From contig WYBC01000038.1 of assembly GCA_011526085.1 (NCBI GenBank), positions 124,001 through 188,000 of the forward strand: DNA of 64,000 nucleotides, given 5' to 3'. This stretch comes from Lysobacter sp. GTDB lineage: Bacteria; Pseudomonadota; Gammaproteobacteria; Xanthomonadales; Xanthomonadaceae. Position numbers and translations under genes: made by a program. A model generated the notes under the pieces. That model saw only the letters and a list, made by a program, of their open reading frames with translations, ran no database searches and was not told the DNA's origin. Shown one piece after another: positions 50,339 to 59,211 of the stretch. Within the stretch, counting starts at the first letter, position 1. Each line of letters starts with the position of its first letter.

Positions 50339-51997
50339 ATGAGCGCTTTCCTGCGCGCCGCGCGCATCGGCCGCGTGCTCATCCGCTATCGCCTCGACGA
50401 TCTGCTCGACGACACCCCGGCCGAGCGTTGGCTGAAACTCGCGCGTCCGTTCGTGCCGCGCGCCTCGCGCGAGGTCGCGGCGATGTCGCGCGGCGCGCGC
50501 CTGCGCCTCGCGCTGCAGGAGCTGGGCCCGATCTTTGTGAAGTTCGGCCAGATCCTGTCGACGCGCCGCGACCTGATGCCGCCGGACATCGCGGTCGAGC
50601 TGTCGCTGCTGCAGGACCGGGTGGCGCCGTTCGACGGCGAGGCCGCGCGCCGGATCGTCGAGTCGGCGCTGGGCCAGGACATCCGCGAGGCCTTCGAGCA
50701 CTTCGACACCACCCCGCTGGCGTCGGCCTCGATCGCGCAGGTGCACGCCGCGCGCCTGCCCGGTGGGCGCGAAGTGGTGGTGAAGGTGCTGCGGCCCGAC
50801 ATCGAGGAACAGATCGGCGGCGACATCGCCCTGCTCAACAGCTTCGCCACGCTGGTGGAGCGCGCGCATCCGAACGCCGACAAGATCCGCCCGCGCGAGA
50901 TCGTGCGCGAGATCGAGACCACGCTCGCGGCCGAACTCGACCTGCAGCGCGAGGGCGCGAACGCCTCGGTGATCCGCCGCTTCTGGAAGGATTCGCCGGA
51001 CCTGTACGTGCCCGAGGTGATCTGGAGCCACACCGCGGAGCGCGCGCTCACGCTCGAACGCGTCTACGGCATTCCCAGCGACGACATCGCCGCGCTGGAC
51101 GCCGCCGGCATCGACCGCAGCGCGCTCGCGGCCAAGGGCGTGCGCGTGTTCTACACCCAGGTGTTCCGCGACAATTTCTTCCACGCCGACGCCCACGCCG
51201 GCAACATCTGGGTCGACAGCGATCCCGCGCGCAAGGACAACCCGCGCTTCATCGCGATCGATTTCGGCATCGTCGGCCAGCTCTCCACCGAGGACCAGTA
51301 CTACCTCGCCGAGAATTTCATGGCGATCTTCAACCGCGACTATCGCCGCATCGCCGAACTGCACGTGCAGGCCGGCTGGATGCCGGCGCATACGCGCATC
51401 GACGAACTGGAAGCGGCCGCGCGCGCGGTCTGCGAGCCGTACTTCACCCGGCCGCTGTCGGAGATCTCGCTCGCCGAAGTGCTGGTGAAGCTGTTCCGCA
51501 CCGCGCAGAAATACGAACTCACGCTGCAGCCCCAGCTCATCCTGCTGCAGAAGACGCTGCTCAACATCGAGGGCGTCGGCCGGCTGCTCGATCCGAAGCT
51601 CGATATCTGGGCGGTGGCCAAGCCGGTGCTGGAGAAGATCCTGCTCGAACGCTACAGCCCGCAGCGGCTGGCCGGCGAATTCCGCAAGCGCCTGCCCGAA
51701 CTGGTGACGCGCGCGCCGGACATGCCGCAGTTGCTGCACGCGTGGCTGAGCCAGCAGGTCGGCGGCAAACACGAACTGGCGATGCGTTCGCGCGATCTGG
51801 CCGATCTGGCCGACACCATGCGCGCGATGCAGCGACGGATGGTGTCCGCGATCCTCGGCACCGGCCTGCTGATCGTGGCCGCGGTGCTGTTCGCGATGGA
51901 AGCCGGCGGTCCGCCGATGTTCGGCGTGCCGGCCGCGGCGTGGATCGCGGGCCTCGGCGGCCTGTGGGCGCTGGTCGCGGCTTGGCCGCGACGCTAG
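50339..51997 (+). CDS. ubiB: UbiB, ABC1/ADCK-family ubiquinone biosynthesis protein
   Basis: A 552-residue UbiB protein: KxGQ-type motif [16 protein letters not shown] near residue 65, SIAQVHAA (Ala-rich nucleotide loop), [10 protein letters not shown] with the Lys, [23 protein letters not shown] and IDFGIVGQL. Two C-terminal membrane helices (about 500-545) anchor it. The atypical kinase-like ATPase supports extraction or handling of lipid intermediates in ubiquinone synthesis. Operon with ubiJ. A perfect hairpin follows at 52007. Confidence 0.94.
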   Translation: MSAFLRAARIGRVLIRYRLDDLLDDTPAERWLKLARPFVPRASREVAAMSRGARLRLALQELGPIFVKFGQILSTRRDLMPPDIAVELSLLQDRVAPFDGEAARRIVESALGQDIREAFEHFDTTPLASASIAQVHAARLPGGREVVVKVLRPDIEEQIGGDIALLNSFATLVERAHPNADKIRPREIVREIETTLAAELDLQREGANASVIRRFWKDSPDLYVPEVIWSHTAERALTLERVYGIPSDDIAALDAAGIDRSALAAKGVRVFYTQVFRDNFFHADAHAGNIWVDSDPARKDNPRFIAIDFGIVGQLSTEDQYYLAENFMAIFNRDYRRIAELHVQAGWMPAHTRIDELEAAARAVCEPYFTRPLSEISLAEVLVKLFRTAQKYELTLQPQLILLQKTLLNIEGVGRLLDPKLDIWAVAKPVLEKILLERYSPQRLAGEFRKRLPELVTRAPDMPQLLHAWLSQQVGGKHELAMRSRDLADLADTMRAMQRRMVSAILGTGLLIVAAVLFAMEAGGPPMFGVPAAAWIAGLGGLWALVAAWPRR

Positions 51998-52006
51998 CGT
52001 CCGTCT

Positions 52007-52030
52007 CCTTCCCCCGCGAGCGGGGGAAGG
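52007..52030. terminator. Bidirectional terminator between ubiB and the M16 gene
   Basis: Perfect 10-bp stem CCTTCCCCCG / CGGGGGAAGG with loop CGAG, between the convergent ubiB and M16 genes. Confidence 0.8.
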
Positions 52031-52045
52031 GACGTGCGGCGCGGA

Positions 52046-54862
52046 TTACTTCGCCGCCGGTGCCGCGCCCTTCGCCGCCTTCGCGAAATCGCCCGCGGCG
52101 AACACGCTGATCGCGTCCGGCTTGATGTACTTGCGGATCGCGGCGTTCACGTCTTCGACGGTCAGCGCCCGGATCTTCGCTTCGAACGCGGCCGTCCAGG
52201 CCATGGTCCGGCCCATGTACAGATTGCGCGCGAGCCCGCCGGCGACGCTGCCGTCGTTGGCGCGGTTCTGCTGGCGACGGGTGAGCAGATCGTTCACCGC
52301 GCTCTTCAGCTCGTCGGCGGTGATGCCGTCGCGGACGAAGCGTGCGATTTCCTCGCGCATCGCCGTTTCCAGGCGGTCCACGTTCTCCGGCGCGGCGATC
52401 GCCTGGATCGACAGCAGGCCGGCGTCGTCGCGGCCCTGCGGCGAACTGTCGGCGACGATGCTGCTGCCGACGTTGTAGCTCAGGCCGTCCTTCTGGCGCA
52501 GGCGATCGCCGAGGCGCGAGTCCAGCGATCCGCCGCCGAGCACGCTGTTGGCGATCAGCAGGGCGGGATAGTCGGCGTCGTTCTCGTTCAGCGGCAGATT
52601 GCTGCGCGCCATCACCACCGCGTTGGCCTTGTCCGGGGTTTCGAGCCGCGCCTTGCGTGCGGCGACCTCGGTGAAATGCGTCGGCACCGGCACGTGCGGC
52701 CGGGCGCTGCGCCAGTCGCCGAACAGCGCCTGCAACTGCGCCTTCACCGCGACCGGGTCGAAGTCGCCGACGATCGAGATCTCGCCTTCGGTGGTGCCGT
52801 AGAAATCGCGGTGGAAGGCGATGGCATCCTCGCGCCGGATCGCGCGCAGGTCGGCCAGCGACTCATCGATCGACTTGTACGCGAACGGATGCCCCTTCGG
52901 CCACGGGTCGAAGTATTCGCTCATCGCCAGCGCGGCGACGGTGCCGGGCTCCTTGCGCGCGCTTTCCAGGCCGGTGATCGACTGCAGGCGGAACTGCTCG
53001 AACTCGCTTTCGGGGAACGCCGGATTGCGCAGGACATCGGCGGCCAGGGTCAGGGCGTCGGCCAGATGCTCGCGACGCGAGTTCAGCGAGATCTCCGCGC
53101 TCTGCGAGCCGCCGGACACGCTGGCCGCGGTCTTCAGCGCATCGAAACGCTGCGCGATCTGTTCGCGGGTCATGGTCTTCGTGCCGCGCATCAGCATCTC
53201 GCCGGCGACGCTGCCGGCCGCTTCGGGGCTGCGCGCCAGCGCGTCGACGTCGCCGAAGCGGAAGGTGGCGCTCAGGATGACGGTGTCGCCGCGGGTGTCC
53301 TTCGGCAGCAGCGAGACCTTGAGCTTGTCGCCGATCGTGAAGGTCTGGGTGCGCGCGTCGATGTTGGCGGGCGTGGGGTCGAAGGTTTCGCCGGCAGCCA
53401 GTGCGGCCTTGCCGGTGTAACCCTTCAGCGCGTCCTCGGCGCTGGGGGCCGTCGCGATCTCGACGCGGTCGGCCGATTCGGTCGGGACGAAACGGCCGAT
53501 GGTGCGGTTGCTGGCCTTGAAATAAGTGCGGGCGACGCGGTTCACGTCGTCGACGGTGACGTCGGCGATGCGATCGCGCTCGAGGAAGTACAGGCGCCAG
53601 TCGCCGGCGGCCACCGATTCGGTCAGCGCCATCGCGACGCTGTTGACGTTGGCGAAGCCGCGCTCGTAGGCATTGGCGATGCGCTGCTTTGCCTGGGTTA
53701 CTTCTTCCGCGGTCAGCGGCTCGGCCGTCAGCCGGGTTTCGATCTGGCGCAGCAGCTCGGCTTCGGCCTTGGCCAGGTCGCCGTCCTTCGGCGTGACCGC
53801 GATCAGGGTGGCCATGCCGCCGTCGCGCAGATCGTTGTTGCCGCCGCCGGCGAAGGCCGCCAGCTTGGTTTCCACGAGCGCCTTGTGCAGGCGGCCGGTC
53901 GGCGCGTCGCCGATCGCGTTCAGCAGCACCGCGAGCGCGGCGCTGTCGGGATGGGTGGTGCCCGGCGTGCGATACCCGATGCCGACGAGGCGGGTGTCGC
54001 CGCTGCGGCGCACGACGACTTCGCGTTCGCCGTCCTGGGTCGGTTCGGTGGTGTAGAGCTTCGGCAGCGCGGTCTTCGGCCGCGCCAGCTTGCCGAAGTG
54101 CTGCTGCACCTTCGCCAGCGTGGTCGCGGGATCGATGCGGCCGGCGATGATCAGGGTCGCGTTGTCCGGGCGATACCAGGTGCGATAGAAGGCCTGCAGC
54201 CGTTCGATCGGCACGTTCTCCACGTCCGAGCGCGCACCGATGGTGCTGTTGCCGTAGTTGTGCCAGAGATAGGCGGTGGAGCGCAGGCGCTGGAACATCA
54301 CCGCGCCCGGATTGTTCTCGTTGCGCTCCATTTCGTTGCGCACCACGGTCATCTCGCTGTCGAGATCCTTCTTCGCGACGAAGGAATTGACCATGCGGTC
54401 GGCTTCCAGCGCGAGCAGCCAGTCGAGGGTCGTGTCGTTGGCCGGGAACGAGCCGAAGTAATTGGTGCGGTCCAGCGAGGTGGTCGCGTTCTTCTCGATG
54501 CCGCGGGCCTTCATCTCGCCCGGAATGTCGGCATGTTTGGGCGTGCCCTTGAACAGCATGTGCTCCAGCAGGTGCGCCATGCCGGTCTCGCCGTAGTTTT
54601 CGTGCACCGAACCGACGCCGTAGGCGATGTTGACGGTGACCGTGGGCTTGCTGGCGTCGGGGAACAGCAGCACGCGCAGGCCGTTGCCGAGGCTGTATTC
54701 GCAGATGCCTTCCACGCAGGGGCCGGCGGTCATGCCCTTGGGCGGCGCCACGCCATCGGCCGCGGAAGCGGCGAGCGGCGCGGACAGCGCGAGCGCGCAG
54801 GCCAGTGCGAGCGGCGAGAGGTATCGGGCGAACGGACGGAAGCGCGGGCGTGAAGACGACAT
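52046..54862 (-). CDS. M16 family zinc metallopeptidase, exported (second copy)
   Basis: A 938-residue protein: signal peptide of about 34 residues (ending ASA-AD), active zinc motif HLLEH at 97-101 in the first M16 half, and a second M16 half without HxxEH (about 525 onward). Architecture equals that of the protein at 21466, but the sequences are clearly diverged. Likely a periplasmic peptidase. Start at 54862 follows AAGGAG by six bases. Confidence 0.9.
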   Translation of the reverse strand: MSSSRPRFRPFARYLSPLALACALALSAPLAASAADGVAPPKGMTAGPCVEGICEYSLGNGLRVLLFPDASKPTVTVNIAYGVGSVHENYGETGMAHLLEHMLFKGTPKHADIPGEMKARGIEKNATTSLDRTNYFGSFPANDTTLDWLLALEADRMVNSFVAKKDLDSEMTVVRNEMERNENNPGAVMFQRLRSTAYLWHNYGNSTIGARSDVENVPIERLQAFYRTWYRPDNATLIIAGRIDPATTLAKVQQHFGKLARPKTALPKLYTTEPTQDGEREVVVRRSGDTRLVGIGYRTPGTTHPDSAALAVLLNAIGDAPTGRLHKALVETKLAAFAGGGNNDLRDGGMATLIAVTPKDGDLAKAEAELLRQIETRLTAEPLTAEEVTQAKQRIANAYERGFANVNSVAMALTESVAAGDWRLYFLERDRIADVTVDDVNRVARTYFKASNRTIGRFVPTESADRVEIATAPSAEDALKGYTGKAALAAGETFDPTPANIDARTQTFTIGDKLKVSLLPKDTRGDTVILSATFRFGDVDALARSPEAAGSVAGEMLMRGTKTMTREQIAQRFDALKTAASVSGGSQSAEISLNSRREHLADALTLAADVLRNPAFPESEFEQFRLQSITGLESARKEPGTVAALAMSEYFDPWPKGHPFAYKSIDESLADLRAIRREDAIAFHRDFYGTTEGEISIVGDFDPVAVKAQLQALFGDWRSARPHVPVPTHFTEVAARKARLETPDKANAVVMARSNLPLNENDADYPALLIANSVLGGGSLDSRLGDRLRQKDGLSYNVGSSIVADSSPQGRDDAGLLSIQAIAAPENVDRLETAMREEIARFVRDGITADELKSAVNDLLTRRQQNRANDGSVAGGLARNLYMGRTMAWTAAFEAKIRALTVEDVNAAIRKYIKPDAISVFAAGDFAKAAKGAAPAAK

Positions 54863-54956
54863 CGGAACTCCTTGGCTGGCCGCGGGGGCCATGAACGCGA
54901 GGGCCGTGGATCGGCGAGAATGCGCGCCGATTCTCCCAGAAGGCGGCACGCCTGCG

Positions 54957-55712
54957 ATGACCCAGAAGTCCTGTCCGGAGCTCCCCGGCACGCCGCCATC
55001 GCCGATGGAAACCACGGAGATCCCGGTGTTGTACCGCGACGATGCGCTGGCCGTGGTCGACAAGCCGGCAGGGTTGATGGCGCACGACAGCACCCTGGCC
55101 CGCGGCGAGACCGATTTTCTCGCCGATCGCCTGCGCGAACAGTTCGGCCGGCCGATCTTCCTCGTGCACCGGCTCGATCGCGCCACCAGCGGCTGCCTGC
55201 TGCTGGCCTTCGATCGCGAGACCGCGTCGGCCCTGGGCAAGACCCTGATGTCGCACGCGTTCGAGAAGGACTATCTCGCGATCTGCCGCGGCTGGCCGGC
55301 CGAAGCCGCGTTCACGGTCGATCACCCGCTGGACGGCGGCCCCGGCAAGCCGCAGAAGAAGCCGGCGATCACCCGCTTCGAACGCCTCGCCGTATGCGAG
55401 CTGGATCTGCCGTCGTCGGGTTTTCCCACCTCGCGCTACGCCCTGCTGCGCGCGCAGCCGCAGACCGGGCGCTTCCGCCAGATCCGCCGGCATCTGAAGC
55501 ATCTGTCGCATCACCTGATCGGCGATACCAGCCACGGCGACGGCCGCCACAACCGCGCGTTCCGCATGATGGGCATCCATCGCATGCTGCTGCACGCGGA
55601 GCGCCTGCGTTTCGAGCATCCCGCGACCGCCGCGATCGTGGACGCGGTGGCGCCGCCGGATGCGGAATTCGCGAAGGCGCTGGCGCTGTTCGACGGGACG
55701 CCGCAGCCTTAG
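54957..55712 (+). CDS. truC: tRNA pseudouridine synthase, TruC-like
   Basis: A 251-residue RluA-family pseudouridine synthase: VLYRDDALAVVDKPAGLMAHDS at the start, catalytic FLVHRLDRATSGCLLLA with the Asp, and QTGRFRQIRRHLKHLSHHLIGD near the end. The RRHLKH...GD arrangement and short length (no S4 domain) fit TruC, which modifies U65 of some tRNAs. 54957 is used as start because GAAGG lies about 13 bases upstream; the ATG at 55005 would give a start more like E. coli TruC. Confidence 0.82.
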   Translation: MTQKSCPELPGTPPSPMETTEIPVLYRDDALAVVDKPAGLMAHDSTLARGETDFLADRLREQFGRPIFLVHRLDRATSGCLLLAFDRETASALGKTLMSHAFEKDYLAICRGWPAEAAFTVDHPLDGGPGKPQKKPAITRFERLAVCELDLPSSGFPTSRYALLRAQPQTGRFRQIRRHLKHLSHHLIGDTSHGDGRHNRAFRMMGIHRMLLHAERLRFEHPATAAIVDAVAPPDAEFAKALALFDGTPQP

Positions 55713-55725
55713 CGATGCATTGTCG

Positions 55726-55822
55726 GTAGAGCGGCCTGACCAGTCATTCGACTGTTGAAAGCCAGGCCGCTGCTACATGAAGACGATGCGATCAAAAGCA
55801 GCGGCCTGAAGGCCGCTCTACC
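55726..55822. repeat. GTAG-headed REP pair (BIME-like)
   Basis: First element 55726-55776 begins GTAGAGCGGCCTG and ends CAGGCCGCTGCTAC with an inner AGTC..GACT hairpin and the text CTGTTGAA. The second, inverted, has AGCGGCC-TGAA-GGCCGCT at 55800-55817 followed by CTAC. The two GTAG heads face outwards, the arrangement of a bacterial interspersed mosaic element. Lies between convergent genes. Confidence 0.8.
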
Positions 55823-55852
55823 GGGTGCTCGGAGTAGATTCCGGGCGCGCGC

Positions 55853-56296
55853 TCAGCGTTCGCGCCGGAACGGCGAATAGCGCCGGAACACATGGCCCCA
55901 CGGCAGGATGAGGACGACCAGGATCACCGGGAAGAACACCGCGGTCATGCCTTCCGCAGGCGAGCCCGCGAGCCGGCCTTCGGACCACAGCGGATAGGCC
56001 ACGAGCGCCAGCCACAGGCCCTTGTAGGCGATTTCCAGCAACAGGATCGGCAGCATCCGCAGCGGATGGAGGATGCCGATGCCGGCCAATGCCGAGAACG
56101 CCGCCCAGACCGACCACACCATGGCTTCCTGGGGTTTCCACGCGCCTTCGTGCGACAGGATTTGCTGCCAGACCGTCTGTCCGAGCATGAAGAACATCAG
56201 CGCATACAGCACCCGCAGCAGATAGATGTTGATCCTGCGGACGCCGTCGTAGTGCTCGGGGTCGCGTGCGAAGAGCTTCTTCAGTGCGGTGAGCAT
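55853..56296 (-). CDS. Hypothetical four-helix membrane protein
   Basis: A 147-residue protein with four hydrophobic segments (VLYALMFFMLGQTVW, MVWSVWAAFSALAGIGIL, MLPILLLEIAYKGLWLALVAY, AVFFPVILVVLILPWGHVF). Short basic ends lie probably in the cytoplasm. No family recognised. The start at 56296 lacks a strong ribosome-binding site; a longer in-frame start at 56371 gives a non-membrane extension. Confidence 0.65.
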   Translation of the reverse strand: MLTALKKLFARDPEHYDGVRRINIYLLRVLYALMFFMLGQTVWQQILSHEGAWKPQEAMVWSVWAAFSALAGIGILHPLRMLPILLLEIAYKGLWLALVAYPLWSEGRLAGSPAEGMTAVFFPVILVVLILPWGHVFRRYSPFRRER

Positions 56297-56429
56297 CGCG
56301 ACGTTTCCCGGAGAGTGTCGTCGCAGGATGGTCGATGCGGCCGGATCGCGGACGTGCCGTTGGTCCGCCAACCGATGGCATGGACACCGATGCCGGCGAT
56401 CGTGGCGATCGCCGGGACGCGCGCCGCGC

Positions 56430-57038
56430 TCAGCGCCCGTTCGCGCGGTTGCGCAGTTCCGTGTCGAAGCCGCGCTTCAGATCCTGCAGCATCGGCAGCA
56501 GCAGATCCTCGAGGGTCTGCATCGATTCGCGGGCCTCGCGCGCGCCGCCGAGCAACTGGTTCTCGATCTGGCCGCCATCGCCGTAGGGCGAGACGTAGCG
56601 CTGGCTGGCGTCGTTCGGATTGGTGCGGCCGTACTGCGCGGTGTAGAGATCGCGGGTGACCGGGCCGAGCTTGTCCCAGTTGCGGCGGATCAGGTTCTCG
56701 GCGTCGCCGCGGTAGCGGATGGCGTCGGCGCGGTTGCCGGCGGCCGTACCGTCGCCGCGGCTGCCGTCGAGCTGGCCGCGGACCATGCCCAGCAGCGTTT
56801 CGACTTCCTGCGCCGAGCGCTGCGGGTTGTTTTCGCCCTCGCGGCTGAACTGCGCCGGGGAAAGGGTGTCCATCGGGCGGGCCGGCGCGCTCCAGCCACC
56901 GCCGCCGACGAGCGCGGGGTCGCCGCCGCCGCCGACGGCGGCCGGGTCCTGGGCCATGGCGCAGGGCGCGGCGAAGACCGCGAGACAGGCGGCGAGCGCG
57001 GCCTGCAGGCATGCGGGAGAGGTCTGACGACGGGCCAT
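56430..57038 (-). CDS. Hypothetical exported protein
   Basis: A 202-residue protein with a signal peptide (QAALAACLAVFAAPCAMA-QD). A Gly-rich stretch follows (AAVGGGGDPALVGGGG), then a helical domain with Arg/Asn-rich text (NRADAIRYRGDAENLIRRNWDKLG, QTLEDLLLPMLQDLKRGFDTELRNRANGR). Start at 57038 follows GGAGGA. No family recognised; probably periplasmic. Confidence 0.65.
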   Translation of the reverse strand: MARRQTSPACLQAALAACLAVFAAPCAMAQDPAAVGGGGDPALVGGGGWSAPARPMDTLSPAQFSREGENNPQRSAQEVETLLGMVRGQLDGSRGDGTAAGNRADAIRYRGDAENLIRRNWDKLGPVTRDLYTAQYGRTNPNDASQRYVSPYGDGGQIENQLLGGAREARESMQTLEDLLLPMLQDLKRGFDTELRNRANGR

Positions 57039-57106
57039 GATCCGGTCCTCCATGGGGGACTGGCATCTTCCGGCAGCCGCCCCGGCCGGTCAAATCCCGG
57101 GCGTGC

Positions 57107-57158
57107 ACCAGACCGGTCAGACCAGACCGATCAGACCAGACCGATCAGAACCAGACCG
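57107..57158. repeat. 14-bp tandem repeat upstream of arfB
   Basis: Unit ACCAGACCGATCAG occurs 3.6 times head to tail at 57107, 57121, 57135 and (partial, after one inserted A) 57150; the first copy has GG for GA. It ends two bases before a TAGAAT -10-like box, so it overlaps the likely arfB promoter. Confidence 0.8.
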
Positions 57159-57183
57159 TTTAGAATCGGCCGCGGAGGGCCGG

Positions 57184-57609
57184 GTGGACACCGAGAACAC
57201 GGACACTGCAATCGAGATTCCCGAGTCGGAGCTGGTCGAACGTTTCGTGCGTGCGTCGGGCCCGGGGGGACAGAACGTCAACAAGGTCGCGACGGCGGTC
57301 GAACTGCGCTTCGATGTGGCGCATTCGGCGGTGCTGCCCGAGGCGGTGCGCGAGCGCCTGCTCGCCCGCCGCGATCGGCGCGTGACCACCGACGGCGTGC
57401 TGGTCATCAGCGCCCAGCGTTTCCGCACCCAGGAACGCAACCGCGAGGACGCCCGCGCGCGATTGGCCGCCTTCATCGCGACCGGCCTGACAGCGCCGAC
57501 GCCGCGGATCGCGACCAAACCGTCGCGGGCCGCGAAACAGCGCCGCCTCGACGCCAAGCGCCAGCGCTCCGGCGTCAAGCGCACGCGCGCCAACAAGGAT
57601 TGGGATTGA
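57184..57609 (+). CDS. arfB: ArfB, alternative ribosome-rescue peptidyl-tRNA hydrolase
   Basis: A 141-residue release-factor-like protein with the catalytic GGQ motif in ASGPGGQNVNKVATAVELRFD and a basic C-terminal tail (KQRRLDAKRQRSGVKRTRANK) that enters the empty mRNA channel. ArfB (YaeJ) frees stalled ribosomes. The GTG at 57184, about 10 bases after GGAGG, gives the standard family length; upstream in-frame codons read through the tandem repeat. The stop overlaps the acyltransferase start (TGATG). Confidence 0.92.
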   Translation: MDTENTDTAIEIPESELVERFVRASGPGGQNVNKVATAVELRFDVAHSAVLPEAVRERLLARRDRRVTTDGVLVISAQRFRTQERNREDARARLAAFIATGLTAPTPRIATKPSRAAKQRRLDAKRQRSGVKRTRANKDWD

Positions 57610-58232
57610 TGTCCAACGTGGATCCGGGTCCGGGGACGGCCCGCGACGATCTCGTGATTCCGCTGCCGCCCAGCCTGCCGCGCAGCCGCCCGAACCGCTT
57701 CGCCCGATGGCTGGGGCGTTCGATCCTGCGCGTCGCCGGCTGGCGGGTGGTCGGTGCGTTCCCCGACGTGCCGCGTGCGGTCCTGATCGGCGCGCCGCAC
57801 TCCTCGAACTGGGACGGGCTGCTGGGGCTCGCCGCCAAGGTCGCCCTCGGCGTGGACGTCCGCATCTTCGCCAAGCATCAGTTGTTCTGGTGGCCGCTCG
57901 GGCCGCTGCTCCGCCGGATGGGCGTGATCGAGGTCAACCGCGGCGACGCCCGCGGCCTGATCGATCAGGTGCTGGTCCATTTCCAGCGCGAGGAGCGCTT
58001 CTGGATCGGCATCGCGCCCGAGGGCACGCGCAAGCGCGTGGAGCGCTGGAAGACCGGGTTCTGGAAGATCGCCAGGGCCGCCGACGTGCCGGTGGTGCCC
58101 GCGTATTTCCACTATCCCGACAAGATCATCGGCATCGGCGAGCCGTTTTTCCTCGGCGACGACATGGAGGCCGACATCGCCCGCATCCGCGCCTGGTACG
58201 CGCCTTGGCAGGGGCGCAACCACGGCGTATGA
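57609..58232 (+). CDS. 1-acyl-glycerol-3-phosphate acyltransferase-like protein
   Basis: A 207-residue PlsC-like acyltransferase. Motif I is PHSSNWDGL (His-x4-Asp), motif III is IAPEGTRKR. It has no long N-terminal membrane helix. It resembles the short 'lysophospholipid acyltransferase' family rather than the full PlsC. Translationally coupled to arfB by a TGATG overlap. Substrate not determinable. Confidence 0.83.
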   Translation: MSNVDPGPGTARDDLVIPLPPSLPRSRPNRFARWLGRSILRVAGWRVVGAFPDVPRAVLIGAPHSSNWDGLLGLAAKVALGVDVRIFAKHQLFWWPLGPLLRRMGVIEVNRGDARGLIDQVLVHFQREERFWIGIAPEGTRKRVERWKTGFWKIARAADVPVVPAYFHYPDKIIGIGEPFFLGDDMEADIARIRAWYAPWQGRNHGV

Positions 58233-58374
58233 GCGCGACACCGTCGTCGCCCGCCCCCGGAACCGGGATTCCGGGGCAGGCGCCCGCTCGCGGACGCGCG
58301 ACCCGCGCCGGCGCGATGGACTCCCCCGGCGCATCCCGTATTCTTGGCAGCATGCCGCACGAGGCGGGGACCCC

Positions 58375-59073
58375 ATGGCGACACTGAAGAAACTGCTGGA
58401 AGCGGCGCGATTGATCGAGCGGTCGGAGACGGACGTGCCCATGTCCGCGCCGGCCGGCGACGACGACATCGACGCCATCATCCGTCGTGCCGCGCAGGCG
58501 GAGGCGGCGATCTCGACCGCACCGCCGCCGCTGCCGGGCGATGCCGCGCCTGCGGTCGCCGGCATCGAGGAAGGCCTGAGCTTCGCCGACATCTACGCCC
58601 GCCAGGGCCTCACCGAGGCCCAGTTCCCGGTCGAGCGCCTGCTGAAGCTGGTCGACGGGCTGCGCGCGCTGGACCCGGCCACCCGCCGGGCCGCGATCAC
58701 CGCCATGGATGTCGCCGACGAGACCTGGTCGATGGAGCAGGTGCTGGCCGACGCCGACGCCAAGGTCGCCGCGCTGCGCGGGCACCAGCGCCAGATGCAG
58801 GGCACGGCCGACGCGGTGGTGCAGTCCAACCGCGAACGCATCGCCGCGCTGGAAAGCAGCCGCGACGGCCGCGTCGCCGAGCTGCGCCAGCAGATCGCCG
58901 CGCTCGAAGCGCAGATCCAGGACGCCATCGGCACCACCGCCGCCGATGTCGCCAAGCTGCAGTCGGAGTCGGAATCCAACAAAGCCGCGCTGCTGCGCGA
59001 AACCCAGCGGATCGACGCGCACATCCTCAACCTCGACGAACTGGTCGCCCAGTTCCGGCCGCCGGCGAAATGA
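58375..59073 (+). CDS. Coiled-coil protein, first gene of the ABC-OmpA-PspA operon
   Basis: A 232-residue soluble protein. Residues 1-75 are polar and Pro-rich; 80-110 contain an ordered segment (YARQGLTEAQFPVERLLKLVDGLRAL); from ~125 it is continuous coiled coil (HQRQMQGTADAVVQSNRERIAALESSRDGRVAEL...). No catalytic motif. The ribosome-binding site is GAGGCGGGGA. It precedes the OmpA-fused binding protein by 138 bases on the same strand. Probably a cytoplasmic scaffold or adaptor for the module (inference). Confidence 0.72.
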   Translation: MATLKKLLEAARLIERSETDVPMSAPAGDDDIDAIIRRAAQAEAAISTAPPPLPGDAAPAVAGIEEGLSFADIYARQGLTEAQFPVERLLKLVDGLRALDPATRRAAITAMDVADETWSMEQVLADADAKVAALRGHQRQMQGTADAVVQSNRERIAALESSRDGRVAELRQQIAALEAQIQDAIGTTAADVAKLQSESESNKAALLRETQRIDAHILNLDELVAQFRPPAK

Positions 59074-59211
59074 CCCTGCGCCGCGCCGTTTTCCGTTTGT
59101 AGTCTTTCGCGCGTCCACGGATTCCGTATCGCCGCAGCCGCACCGGATTCCGCGTTCCGAACCCCTGCCCTGAACCCCACGTTCCGAATTTCCTCCCCGA
59201 AGGAGTGCCTC

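Noticed and set aside
57107-57158. CRISPR array
   Set aside because: Units are 14 bases and directly adjacent, without spacers; it is a simple tandem repeat.
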